A stretch of 64,000 nt of DNA from positions 1 to 64,000 of the forward strand of contig NZ_JAJTBB010000003.1 in assembly GCF_021287135.1 (NCBI RefSeq). Direction: 5' to 3'. The notes beneath the pieces were generated by a model that did no database searches, was not told the origin of the DNA, and was given only the letters and a program-made list of their open reading frames with translations. This stretch comes from Acidovorax sp. (GTDB taxonomy: Bacteria; Pseudomonadota; Gammaproteobacteria; Burkholderiales; Burkholderiaceae_C). Numbering within the stretch: position 1 is the first letter of the stretch; every line of letters starts with the position of its first letter. Below, piece after piece: positions 40,729 to 49,165 of the stretch. The translations under genes were made by a program, and so were the position numbers.

Positions 40729-40832
40729 AGCTGTGCGCCACCAGCGCCCCAAGTGGCCCGTGGGGAAGATCCTGCGCGCCGCCTTGCGGGAGACTGCGTG
40801 AGCGCGCGAGGCCTCGCCCCCGCGCGCCGCGC

Positions 40833-40852
40833 CCGGGGGCTTGTGCCCCCGG
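40833..40852. terminator. Hairpin between convergent genes
   Basis: CCGGGGGC-TTGT-GCCCCCGG, an 8-bp GC stem eight bases from the stop of the dehydrogenase gene. No T-run. Likely shared termination site. Confidence 0.5.
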
Positions 40853-40859
40853 CTGAAGC

Positions 40860-41708
40860 TCAGTAGCTGTAGACGCCGCGTCCAGTCTTGCGGCCCAGGC
40901 GGCCTGCGGCCACCATTTCCTTGAGCAGCGGGCAGGGCCGGTACTTGCTGTCGCCAAACTCGGTCAGGTACACGTCCATCACCGCCAGGCACACATCCAG
41001 GCCGATCATGTCGGCCAGGGCCAGCGGGCCGATGGGCTGGTTGCAGCCCAGCTTCATGCCTGCGTCGATGTCCTCGGGGGTGGCCAGGCCCTCGGCCAGC
41101 ACGAAGAAGGCCTCGTTGATCATCGGCACCAGGATGCGGTTGACCACAAAGCCGGGCGCGTTCTTCACGGTGATAGGGCTCTTGCCCAGCGCCTCGGCCA
41201 GGGCCTTCACGGCGTCGTGCGTCGCGTCGCTGGTCTGCAGGCCGCGGATGATCTCCACCAGCGCCATCATGGGCACGGGGTTGAAGAAGTGCATGCCGAT
41301 GAAGCGGTCGGCGCGGCTGGTCGCGGCGGCCAGCTTGGTGATGGAGATGGACGAGGTGTTCGACGCAATGATCACCTCAGGCGCCACCAGCCCATCCACC
41401 TGCTTCAGGATCTTGAGCTTGAGCTCGTAGTTCTCGGTGGCCGCCTCGATCACGAGCTGCGCGGCCTTCAGGTCGTCGTAGCTGGTGGAGGTCTTGATGC
41501 GGGCCAGCGCGGCGGCCTTGTCGGCCTCGGTGATCTTTTCCTTCTTGATCAGGCGGTCCAGGCTGCCGGCCACCGTGGCCAGGCCCTTTTGCACTGCAGC
41601 ATCCGAGATGTCGACCATCACCACGTTGATGCCCGACACCGCGCAGGCCTGCGCAATGCCGTTGCCCATGGTGCCTGCGCCGATGATGCCTACGGTCTGA
41701 ATCGTCAT
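40860..41708 (-). CDS. 3-hydroxybutyryl-CoA dehydrogenase
   Basis: A 282-residue protein with a Rossmann domain at the N terminus (VGIIGAGTMGNGIAQACAVS), the catalytic region SNTSSISITKLA with MHFFNPVPMMALVEIIRG (His-Asn pair) and the helical C-terminal domain (NAPGFVVNRILVPMINEAFF). Length and motifs match Hbd/PaaH: NAD(P)-dependent oxidation of (S)-3-hydroxyacyl-CoA, reversible in the butyrate and PHB-linked pathways. The start at 41708 (MTIQTVGII) is standard. Neighbouring CoA-ester genes fit the role. Confidence 0.92.
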   Translation of the reverse strand: MTIQTVGIIGAGTMGNGIAQACAVSGINVVMVDISDAAVQKGLATVAGSLDRLIKKEKITEADKAAALARIKTSTSYDDLKAAQLVIEAATENYELKLKILKQVDGLVAPEVIIASNTSSISITKLAAATSRADRFIGMHFFNPVPMMALVEIIRGLQTSDATHDAVKALAEALGKSPITVKNAPGFVVNRILVPMINEAFFVLAEGLATPEDIDAGMKLGCNQPIGPLALADMIGLDVCLAVMDVYLTEFGDSKYRPCPLLKEMVAAGRLGRKTGRGVYSY

Positions 41709-41822
41709 ATAGAGAGCCCTCTTCAAAGTGAAACGGATGGCGTGGATGGTAAGCCGAATCGCACGGTCGTTCGGTTATTGTGGGTCAGCTCCCGCGTACA
41801 GCGGGGCAGGAGACACCACAGC

Positions 41823-43412
41823 ATGTTCGACTACATCATCATTGGCGGCGGCTCCGCGGGCTGCGTGCTGGCCGGCCGCCTGAGCGAGGACCCCGCCGTG
41901 CGCGTATGCCTGCTGGAGGCCGGGCCGGCCGACAGCAGCGTGCTCATCCACTGCCCTGCGGGGCTGGCCGTGATGGCCAAGTTCGAGCTCAACGGCTGGG
42001 GGCAGAACACCACACCGCAACCCGGGCTCGGCGGCCGCCAGGGCTACCAGCCGCGCGGCAAGGTGCTGGGGGGCTCCAGCTCCATCAACGCCATGGTCTA
42101 TGTCCGCGGCCAGCATGCCGACTACGACCACTGGGCCGCGCAGGGCAACCCTGGCTGGGGCTGGGAGGACGTAAAGCCGTACTTCCTCAAGGCCGAGCAC
42201 AACGAGCGCGGTGCCGACGCCTGGCACGGCCAGGGCGGGCCCTTCAATGTGGCCGACCTGCGCAGTCCGCATCGCTTCAGCCACCTGTTCACCGAAGCGG
42301 GCGTGCAGGCTGGCGAGGTGCACAACACCGACTTCAACGGCGCCACCCAGGAAGGCGTGGGCCTGTACCAGGTCACCCACAAGAATGGCGAGCGCCACAG
42401 CACCGCCAAGGCCTACCTCACGCCGCACCTGGCGCGGCCGAACCTGCAGGTCATCACCGGCGCCCGCGCCACGCGCATCCTTCTCGAGGGCCTGCGTGCC
42501 GTGGGCGTGGAATACCGCCAGGGCGGCACGCTGCAGCAGGTGCGCGCCACGCGCGAGGTGCTGCTGAGCGCAGGTGCGCTGCTCTCGCCGCAACTGCTGA
42601 TGCTCTCGGGCGTGGGCCCGGGCGCGGCGCTGCAGCGCCACGGCATCCCCGTGCTGCACGACCTGCCGGGGGTGGGCGCGCACCTGCACGACCACCCCGA
42701 CGTAGTGCAGGTGCTGGACGCCCCCAACCACCGCGACCTGTTCGGCCTGTCGCTCACGGGCATGGTGAACGCGCTGCGCGGCATCCGCGAATGGCGCCGG
42801 CACCGCACGGGCATCCTGACCACCAACTTTGCCGAGGCCGGCGGCTTCATCAAGAGCCACCCGGCCGAGCCCGCGCCCGACCTGCAGCTGCACTTCGTGG
42901 TGGGCAAGCTGGTGGACCATGGCCGCAAGACGGTGTTCGGACACGGGTACTCGGCGCACGTGTGCCTGCTGCAGCCGAAGAGCCGCGGCTCGGTGTCGCT
43001 GGCCAGCGCGGACCCGATGGCGCTGCCGCTGGTGGATCCCAATTTCTTCGGTGACCCGGACGACCTGCGGAGGCTGGTGCGCGGTTTCCAGCGTACGCGC
43101 GCCATCCTGTCCCAGCCCGCGCTGGCGCGCTTGGGGGCCAAGGAGCTTCCCGCCTCGGCCGCCGCACGCACCGAGGCCGAAATCGAGCAGTTCATCCGCC
43201 AGCACGCCGACACCATCTACCACCCCGTGGGCACCTGCCGCATGGGCCAGGGGGCCATGGATGTGGTGGATGCCGAGCTGCGCGTGCACGGCCTGGCGGG
43301 CCTGCGCGTGGTGGACGCCTCCGTCATGCCGCGCATCGTGAGCGGCAACACCAACGCGCCCACGGTGATGATTGCCGAGAAGGCCGTGGACCTGCTGCGC
43401 GCTGCCGCGTGA
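41823..43412 (+). CDS. GMC-family FAD oxidoreductase (choline/alcohol dehydrogenase-like)
   Basis: A 529-residue flavoenzyme. The FAD-binding N terminus is FDYIIIGGGSAGCVLAGRLS. GMC signatures are GKVLGGSSSINAMVYVRG and REVLLSAGALLSPQLLMLSG. Near the C terminus, the active-site His lies in YHPVGTCRMG and the second catalytic His is replaced by Asn (SGNTNAPTVMIAEKA), as in many dehydrogenases of the family. CAGGAG precedes the ATG. The substrate is probably an alcohol; BetA-like specificity cannot be assumed. It is divergent from the hydroxyacyl-CoA dehydrogenase. Confidence 0.9.
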   Translation: MFDYIIIGGGSAGCVLAGRLSEDPAVRVCLLEAGPADSSVLIHCPAGLAVMAKFELNGWGQNTTPQPGLGGRQGYQPRGKVLGGSSSINAMVYVRGQHADYDHWAAQGNPGWGWEDVKPYFLKAEHNERGADAWHGQGGPFNVADLRSPHRFSHLFTEAGVQAGEVHNTDFNGATQEGVGLYQVTHKNGERHSTAKAYLTPHLARPNLQVITGARATRILLEGLRAVGVEYRQGGTLQQVRATREVLLSAGALLSPQLLMLSGVGPGAALQRHGIPVLHDLPGVGAHLHDHPDVVQVLDAPNHRDLFGLSLTGMVNALRGIREWRRHRTGILTTNFAEAGGFIKSHPAEPAPDLQLHFVVGKLVDHGRKTVFGHGYSAHVCLLQPKSRGSVSLASADPMALPLVDPNFFGDPDDLRRLVRGFQRTRAILSQPALARLGAKELPASAAARTEAEIEQFIRQHADTIYHPVGTCRMGQGAMDVVDAELRVHGLAGLRVVDASVMPRIVSGNTNAPTVMIAEKAVDLLRAAA

Positions 43413-43594
43413 ACGATTTCACATTTGGCGCGCAGAACGCGATTTTTAAGGTTTTCAAAGGGTCTGTTTAAGGAGTTTTTAACAGGCAAAGACGGGCCGA
43501 ATTTCTAGACTTCTCTGCATGGAAACGGGTGCACGGTGCACCCGGCCCGGCGCCTCAAAAAAAAGCGGCGCTGAGACAGGAAAGAAAGACCCTC

Positions 43595-44332
43595 ATGAAA
43601 ATCGACGCCCGCGAAATTGCCGCCCTGGCAGCGGCCCAGCCCGCCGCTCCCCGCATGGACATGTACGCCAGCATCCACAAGGCGCTGCGCGCCTTCATGG
43701 CCGACACCCTGCTGGGCCTGGGGCGCATGGACACCGACGATGACCTGGAATTTGCGCAGACCTGCGACCGCGTCATGCAACTGCTGGACCTGTGCCGCGC
43801 GCACCTGCGGCACGAAAACAACTTCGTCCATGCCGCCATGGAGGCCCGCCAGCCCGGCTCCAGCCAAGCCGTCGCGGGGGAACATGTGGAGCACGAGCAG
43901 GCCATCGCTGCGCTGGCAGAGGGTGTGAACCATCTGATCGCGGGTGCCAAGCCCGCGCGCCCTGCCGCCACCCAGGCGCTGTACCGCCAGCTGGCGCTGT
44001 TCGTGGCGCACAACTTCGAGCACATGCACGAAGAAGAGACGGCCCACAACCGCGTGCTCTGGCAGTGCTACACCGACGCGGAGCTGGCCGGCATCCACGA
44101 CGCGCTGGTGGCCACCATCCCCCCGCAGGAGATGATGCTGGTGGCGCGCTGGATGGTGCCTTTCATGTCGCCCGCCGAACGCACGGCCATGCTCTCGGAA
44201 ATGCAGCGGCACGCGCCCGCCCCCGTGCTCGCGGCCGTTCTGGCGCAAGTGCAGCCCCACCTCACGCAGTCCGAGTGGACCAAGCTCACGCGCAGCCTGG
44301 GCCTGCCCGTGGTACCTGGCCTGGTCCACTGA
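43595..44332 (+). CDS. Hemerythrin-like metal-binding protein
   Basis: A 245-residue, mainly helical protein. His/Glu residues spaced as in hemerythrin-like four-helix bundles are seen in ASIHKALRAF, RAHLRHENNF, HVEHEQAI and FEHMHEEETAHN. The set fits a di-iron site. The C-terminal helix pair (LVARWMVPFMSPAERTAMLS) may mediate association. Proteins of this class bind oxygen or nitric oxide or help in iron-sulfur repair; the role here is unknown. It stands alone, convergent with the four-gene operon to its right. Confidence 0.75.
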   Translation: MKIDAREIAALAAAQPAAPRMDMYASIHKALRAFMADTLLGLGRMDTDDDLEFAQTCDRVMQLLDLCRAHLRHENNFVHAAMEARQPGSSQAVAGEHVEHEQAIAALAEGVNHLIAGAKPARPAATQALYRQLALFVAHNFEHMHEEETAHNRVLWQCYTDAELAGIHDALVATIPPQEMMLVARWMVPFMSPAERTAMLSEMQRHAPAPVLAAVLAQVQPHLTQSEWTKLTRSLGLPVVPGLVH

Positions 44333-44359
44333 CCCTTGCAGCCCCGCGGCGCGCGGGCA

Positions 44360-44689
44360 TCACGCGTCTTCGAGCACCACGGGGCGCAGCAGGCACAGCC
44401 GAAAGCGGCCGCGCCCCGTCTTTTCGATACGGAGGTGCGGGCTGTTCTCCTGCAGGCGGCGCTGCAGCAGCAACAGCCGCGCCTCCAGGTTGTCGGCCAC
44501 CTCGGGCAGCCGCAGGGCCGCGTCCAGGCGCAGTTCGCGGTTGGTGAAATCCACGCGGCCTGTCTGCTGGTGGTCGCGCAGCAGTTTCCAGAAGATGGCG
44601 CCCGCCACGCCCTTGATCAGGTAGTCGTCGTTGATGAACACGCTGTCGTTGGCTGCGAAGTGGCGCACCCGCAGGGCCGCGCCGCTCAC
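44360..44689 (-). CDS. Small winged-helix-like protein
   Basis: A 109-residue protein (FINDDYLIKGVAGAIFWKLL, FTNRELRLDAALRLPEVADN, TGRGRFRL). The sequence pattern suggests a winged-helix DNA-binding domain. It begins with a GTG that overlaps the stop of the GAF protein gene (GTGA), so translation is coupled. In related proteins I believe the same stretch can be the C-terminal part of one longer GAF protein; that is from memory. It is the last gene of the operon 47032-44360. Confidence 0.6.
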   Translation of the reverse strand: MSGAALRVRHFAANDSVFINDDYLIKGVAGAIFWKLLRDHQQTGRVDFTNRELRLDAALRLPEVADNLEARLLLLQRRLQENSPHLRIEKTGRGRFRLCLLRPVVLEDA

Positions 44690-45708
44690 GGGTGCTGCGG
44701 CGGCCGTGGCCGGCGGTGGCTCGGGGCCTCCGGTGCCGCCTGCAGCAGCTCGATGGCGGCCGCCAGCTGGCCTGCCAGCGCCACCAGCAGGTCTTCGTCC
44801 TCGAAGCCAAAGCGCAGGTCCACCGGGCTTTCGGCAAACAGCACGCCCAGCAGCCGGCCTGCGGACAGCAGCGGCACCGCGAGCTGGCTGTGGGGTTCGG
44901 GCAATCCGGGGTAGGGAATGTCCAGGCCGCGCAGCGGGAGCGCGCCGGGCGCGGCGTGCGCGTCCAGGCTCTCGCGGATGGCGTGGCTGTACAGGGCCGC
45001 ATGGGTCATGTGGCTGATGCGCACCGGCGTGCGTTCGCGCGCGGCCACGCCGATCACGCCCTGGCCCAGGCGGATCTCCGAGCCCACGCCCGAGGTGGCA
45101 TAGCCACAGCTGGCCACGGTGTACAGCTGCTCGGTGCCGGCGTCGAGCAGCAGCACCATCGCATGGGCTATGCCCAGGTGCCGCTGCAGCCCGGCCAGCG
45201 TGCCCTGCAGCAGGTCGTCCAGGCTGGCGCTGCGGGCCATGTGCTCGCTGCAGGCCCGCAGCGCGTGCAGCAGCCCCGTGCGCGGTGGCGGCGGGGGCAG
45301 GCTGTCGCCCGCCACGGCCTCGATGCGCTCCACGGCGTAGATGTCGGCCCCCTTGAGTTCAAACACCTCGGCCATGCCGGCATGCGAGGCGATGCCTGCC
45401 AGCTGGGCGCGCATGTTCTCGAACACCGGGCCGCTGTCCTCGGTGCGTTCGTACCGCAGGTGCAGGCGGTAGAACCGGGCCGTGACCGGGTCCAGCACCA
45501 GCACGGCAGCGTGCGGATTGCGCAGGATGTTCTGCCGCGTCTTGTTGAAGAACTGGAACGACAGCGCCACGTGCGCCTCGTCCACGTAGACCACCTGCGA
45601 GATGTAGGCCACATTGGGCGTACCGTCGGGGTCGCAAGTGGCCGCGATGGCGGGGATGGCGCCTTCCAGGCAGGGCCGGATCGCGTGCAGCGAGAGGGCG
45701 GTATTCAT
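44686..45708 (-). CDS. FMN-binding (pyridoxamine phosphate oxidase-like) and GAF domain protein
   Basis: A 340-residue protein. The N-terminal part (about 1-140) has the PPOX split-barrel pattern (GAIPAIAATCDPDGTPNVAY, VALSFQFFNKTRQNILRNPH). A GAF domain covers about 165-325 (SLDDLLQGTLAGLQRHLGIA, GQGVIGVAARERTPVRISHM, LAVPLLSAGRLLGVLFAESP). The tail is Pro/Arg-rich. Flavin- and ligand-sensing domains joined this way suggest a redox sensor. It overlaps both neighbours by four bases (ATGA, GTGA). Confidence 0.8.
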   Translation of the reverse strand: MNTALSLHAIRPCLEGAIPAIAATCDPDGTPNVAYISQVVYVDEAHVALSFQFFNKTRQNILRNPHAAVLVLDPVTARFYRLHLRYERTEDSGPVFENMRAQLAGIASHAGMAEVFELKGADIYAVERIEAVAGDSLPPPPPRTGLLHALRACSEHMARSASLDDLLQGTLAGLQRHLGIAHAMVLLLDAGTEQLYTVASCGYATSGVGSEIRLGQGVIGVAARERTPVRISHMTHAALYSHAIRESLDAHAAPGALPLRGLDIPYPGLPEPHSQLAVPLLSAGRLLGVLFAESPVDLRFGFEDEDLLVALAGQLAAAIELLQAAPEAPSHRRPRPPQHP

Positions 45709-46190
45709 GGCTGTGGGGGCAGCGCGGCGCCTGCGCGCGGCCCCGGCGTCTGGTCGAATGCGGCCTCGGGCTGGAAGTGCACCGCCACCACATCGTGCAG
45801 CGGCGCGGCCAGCATGGCGGCCACGTAGCGCGCGCCGTAGCCGACACGGCCCACTTCCTCTTCCATGGAGCGCAGGTAGGCCTGCAGCACCGGCAGGTCC
45901 TCTTGCGTGGCCGGGCGCTGCGTGGCCTGTCGGGCCTTGAGCTGCAGCGTCTGGTGCGTGGAGGGCACGCTGAAGACCACGGCGATCTCGCCGGTCTGGG
46001 CGATGTCGCTGAGAAGCTGTCCGGACTGGCTGCGCCGCAGGTACACGGTGACCTCGCGGCCGTCGGCGCTGATGCGGCTGCCCACGGCCCGCATCAGGCT
46101 GGGCCGCAGGGCCGCATTGCGCGAGGCCACGATGGCCGACACGCCCTTGGCCACCATGGCAATGTGGGCCGGGCCGAGCAACACGGTCAT
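45705..46190 (-). CDS. PPOX-fold FMN-binding protein
   Basis: A 161-residue protein (TVLLGPAHIAMVAKGVSAIV, SGQLLSDIAQTGEIAVVFSV, QTLQLKARQATQRP), a split-barrel flavin-binding fold as in pyridoxamine phosphate oxidase-like proteins. The ATG at 46190 overlaps the stop of the permease gene, and its own stop overlaps the next ATG. It therefore belongs to the tightly coupled operon 47032-44360. Substrate unknown. Confidence 0.72.
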   Translation of the reverse strand: MTVLLGPAHIAMVAKGVSAIVASRNAALRPSLMRAVGSRISADGREVTVYLRRSQSGQLLSDIAQTGEIAVVFSVPSTHQTLQLKARQATQRPATQEDLPVLQAYLRSMEEEVGRVGYGARYVAAMLAAPLHDVVAVHFQPEAAFDQTPGPRAGAALPPQP

Positions 46191-47032
46191 GCCTTGAAAC
46201 GCTTGCGGGTCAAAGCCAGTGCCACCCAAAAGGCCACGACCGTAGTCACGACCAGCACCAGCCCGTGGCGCAAGGCGTGCTCGGGCCAGCGGTCCATGAA
46301 CAGCGGGCGCACCAGCTCCACCGCGTTGGTCAGTGGCAGCCAGTCAGAAATGACGCGCACCACGGGTGGCAGCTGCTCGCGCGGGAAGAAAACGCCCGAG
46401 AGGAACATCATGGGCGTGAGCACCAGCGTGAAGAAGTAGGTGAAAAAGTCGTAGCCTTTGGCCAGCGCATTGAAGATGAGCGCAATGCTGGAGAACATGA
46501 TGCCCACGAACAGCAGCACCGGCCAGGCCATCAGCAGCCGGGGGCTGTGGCTGATACCCAGGGCCAGCATCACGCCCAGGATGGCGGTGACGGTGAAGAG
46601 GGCCTTGAAGGCGGCCCACAGCATCTCGGCCAGCACCACGTCGTCCAGGCTGACGGGCGCGTTCATGATGCCGTCCCAGGTCTTTTGCACGTGCATGCGC
46701 GAGCAGGCCGAGTACAGCGCCTCGAAGCTGGCCGCATTCATGGCGCTCATGCAGATCGAGCCGCTGGCCAGAAACAGGATGTAGGGCACGCCCTGGCCGC
46801 CGACCTGCACCTGCCCCACCAGCGCCCCCATGCCGTAGCCAAAGGCCACCAGCCACATTAGCGGTTCGGCGATGTTGCCCACCAGGCTGGGAAGGGCCAG
46901 CTTGCGCCAGACCAGGAAATTGCGCAAGAACACCGGCCACCACCGTGCGGAGAGCGCAGGGGCGCGCCAAACCGACGGCGCAGGCGGCGGCGAGGCCGCA
47001 GCGGGAGAGGCGGAAGAAGCGGTGGCGTGCAT
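46187..47032 (-). CDS. ABC-2 type transporter permease, NodJ-like
   Basis: A 281-residue membrane protein with six hydrophobic segments. WKKL-like WRKLALPSLVGNIAEPLMW, GLxxx-type regions VSLDDVVLAEMLWAAFKALF and FFTLVLTPMMFLSGVFFPRE match the ABC-2/NodJ exporter family, which exports lipo-oligosaccharides or other hydrophobic molecules. No ATPase gene is adjacent. A NodI-like ATPase lies 14 kb away at 61070-62011 on the same strand. First gene of an operon with two FMN-type proteins. Confidence 0.85.
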   Translation of the reverse strand: MHATASSASPAAASPPPAPSVWRAPALSARWWPVFLRNFLVWRKLALPSLVGNIAEPLMWLVAFGYGMGALVGQVQVGGQGVPYILFLASGSICMSAMNAASFEALYSACSRMHVQKTWDGIMNAPVSLDDVVLAEMLWAAFKALFTVTAILGVMLALGISHSPRLLMAWPVLLFVGIMFSSIALIFNALAKGYDFFTYFFTLVLTPMMFLSGVFFPREQLPPVVRVISDWLPLTNAVELVRPLFMDRWPEHALRHGLVLVVTTVVAFWVALALTRKRFKA

Positions 47033-47118
47033 GGGGCTATTGTGCTGTGTCAGGCCGCCGCGTGCCGCCCGGTGGCGACCCTGCCCTGGCGGGCACGGCC
47101 ATTGCTAGCCCGCCAGAC

Positions 47119-48327
47119 ATGGCTGCCCATGTCCTTGAACTCCCCGCTGCGGCGGCGGCCCTCTGGCGCGACCGGCTGGACCTGCTGCTGGATTCCACCG
47201 GCGAGGGGGTGTTCGGCATCGACCTGGCGGGCAACTGCGTGTTCCTCAACCGCGCCGGAGCGCAGATGCTGGGCATTGCGCCCGAGGACGCCCTGGGGCG
47301 CAACATGCATGCGCTCACCCACCACTCGCACCCCGACGGCAGCCCGTACCCCGACAGCGACTGCCCGATCTTCAACGCGTTCCGGCGCGGGCTGCCCTGC
47401 CGGGTGGACTCCGAAGTCTTCTGGCGGCGTGACGGCTCGGCGTTTGCGGTGGAGTACTCCAGCCATCCGCTGCTGGAGGACGGGCAGGTGCACGGCGCGG
47501 TGATCGCTTTCGTGGACATCACCAGCCGCAAGCGCGCGGCCGACGAGTTGCAGCGCGCCCACGATGAACTGGCCCGTGCCAACGACGGGCTGGAGCGGCG
47601 CGTGGCCGCCCGCACGCAGGAACTGTCGCAGGCGCTGGCCCAGCTGCGCGAGCTGTCGGCCTATTCGGAGCAGGTGCGCGAGGAAGAGCGCACGCGCATT
47701 GCCCGCGAGGTGCACGACGAGCTGGGCAGCCTGCTGGTGGCGCTGAAGATGGATGTGAACTGGCTGCACAAGCGCCTGGGCGAGCAGGGCGCGCGCACGC
47801 CCGAGGCCGCGGGCGACATGCGCACCCAGATGCGCTGCAAGTGTCAGAACATGAGCCGCCTGATCGAGACCGCCGTGGACAACGTGGGCCGCATCATCAC
47901 CGACCTGCGCCCCAGCATCCTGGACCACCAGGGCCTGTGGGCCGCGCTGGAGTGGCAGGCCCAGGAGTTTGCGCAGTCGGCCGAGCTGCGCCTGGCCTGG
48001 CGCATGGACGTGCCGGACACCTTGCACCTGCCCGAGCCGGCGGCCATGGCCGTGTTCCGCATCTTCCAGGAGATGCTGAGCAACGTGGGCCGCCACGCAC
48101 GGGCCAGCGCGCTGGATGTGGCCATCGAAGTGCAGGGCGAGGTGCTGCAGCTGCGCGTGCAGGACAACGGCGTGGGTGCCACCCGCCAGGCGCTGGAGGC
48201 ACCCACCGCCTATGGTGTGATGGGCATGCGCGAGCGGGCGCGGCAACTGGGCGGGCGGCTCAGCATCACCAGCGCGCCGGGCGAGGGGTCGATCCTGCAA
48301 TTGCTGATTCCTCTGGAGCTTGCATGA
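47119..48327 (+). CDS. PAS-domain sensor histidine kinase, NarX/DesK type
   Basis: A 402-residue cytoplasmic kinase without membrane segments. A PAS domain comes first (LDLLLDSTGEGVFGIDLAGN, GCxxx-like HSHPDGSPYPDSDC), then a coiled coil. The HisKA_3 dimerisation region has the phospho-acceptor His in RIAREVHDELGSLLVALKMD. The HATPase has FRIFQEMLSNVGRHA, VQDNGVGA and YGVMGMRERARQLGGRLSI. The motif class predicts a LuxR-type partner, which is encoded next with an ATGA overlap. PAS domains of this sort respond to redox or small ligands; here unknown. Confidence 0.9.
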   Translation: MAAHVLELPAAAAALWRDRLDLLLDSTGEGVFGIDLAGNCVFLNRAGAQMLGIAPEDALGRNMHALTHHSHPDGSPYPDSDCPIFNAFRRGLPCRVDSEVFWRRDGSAFAVEYSSHPLLEDGQVHGAVIAFVDITSRKRAADELQRAHDELARANDGLERRVAARTQELSQALAQLRELSAYSEQVREEERTRIAREVHDELGSLLVALKMDVNWLHKRLGEQGARTPEAAGDMRTQMRCKCQNMSRLIETAVDNVGRIITDLRPSILDHQGLWAALEWQAQEFAQSAELRLAWRMDVPDTLHLPEPAAMAVFRIFQEMLSNVGRHARASALDVAIEVQGEVLQLRVQDNGVGATRQALEAPTAYGVMGMRERARQLGGRLSITSAPGEGSILQLLIPLELA

Positions 48328-49019
48328 ATGCCACCGTTCGCGTGTTGATTGGGGACGACCACCGCATCGTGCGCGAGGGGCTCAAGCAGGTGCTGGCCGA
48401 CCCGGCCAACGGGGCGCCCGAGATCGTGGTGGCAGCCGAGGCCACCGAGGGTGCCGAGGTGCTGGCGCAGGTGGAGCGGCTGCTGGGCGCCGGGGGCGCG
48501 CTGCAGCTGGACGTGGTGCTGCTGGACATCGCGATGCCAGGGATGGATGGCCTCGAAGTGCTGCAGGCGCTGCGCCGGGCGTGGCCCGGGCTGCCCGTGC
48601 TCATGCTCAGCACCTACCCCGAGCGGCAGTACGCCGTGCGCTGCATCCAGATGGGTGCGGCGGGCTATCTGCACAAAAGCGCCGACCCCGATGACATGGT
48701 GGCCGCCGTGCGCAAGGTGGCTGCAGGAGGCCGGTACCTGACCGAGGCCACGGCGTCGGCCCTGGCCGGCGCGGTGCAGCGCACTGGCGTGGTGCGGATC
48801 GCGCCGCGCGGCCAGCCGCCGGGCATCGAGGCACTGTCGCACCGCGAGCACCAGGTGTTCCGCCTGCTCACCGCGGGGCACAGCGTGAGCGAAATTGGTG
48901 CGCAGCTCAAGCTGGCCCCGAACACGGTGAGCACCTACCGTGCGCGCATCCTCGAGAAAACCGGTGCCCGCAACGACGTGGAACTGGCGCTGCTGGCGCG
49001 TGGCACACCAGCAGATTGA
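48324..49019 (+). CDS. LuxR/NarL-family response regulator
   Basis: A 231-residue regulator. The receiver has the acidic pair in LIGDDHRIVREGLKQVLADP, acceptor Asp in VVLLDIAMPGMDGLEV, and YLHKSADPD. The helix-turn-helix is ALSHREHQVFRLLTAGHSVS with APNTVSTYRARILEKTGARN. The ATG overlaps the kinase stop, so the pair is co-translated. It lies 147 bases upstream of the cyanate transporter genes and their TGTAG dyad, so it may activate them. Confidence 0.92.
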   Translation: MNATVRVLIGDDHRIVREGLKQVLADPANGAPEIVVAAEATEGAEVLAQVERLLGAGGALQLDVVLLDIAMPGMDGLEVLQALRRAWPGLPVLMLSTYPERQYAVRCIQMGAAGYLHKSADPDDMVAAVRKVAAGGRYLTEATASALAGAVQRTGVVRIAPRGQPPGIEALSHREHQVFRLLTAGHSVSEIGAQLKLAPNTVSTYRARILEKTGARNDVELALLARGTPAD

Positions 49020-49043
49020 ATTCGGTGCGTTGCCCGACCGATT

Positions 49044-49061
49044 TGTAGTGCTGGCCCTACA
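49044..49061. promoter_or_regulatory. Dyad TGTAG-N8-CTACA upstream of the cyanate operon
   Basis: An 18-bp dyad between the response-regulator gene and the binding-protein gene, with another TGTAG nearby (49065-49069). LuxR/NarL-type regulators often use such short dyads. Candidate target of the adjacent regulator. Confidence 0.45.
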
Positions 49062-49165
49062 CGCTGTAGACGCCACACCCACGAATTCATGACAGCGGGG
49101 CGGCCAGGGCTGCAACTGGCCCGCGCTTTGCGTAATGCCCGGCACCAACTTCTCCGAGGTGTGCC

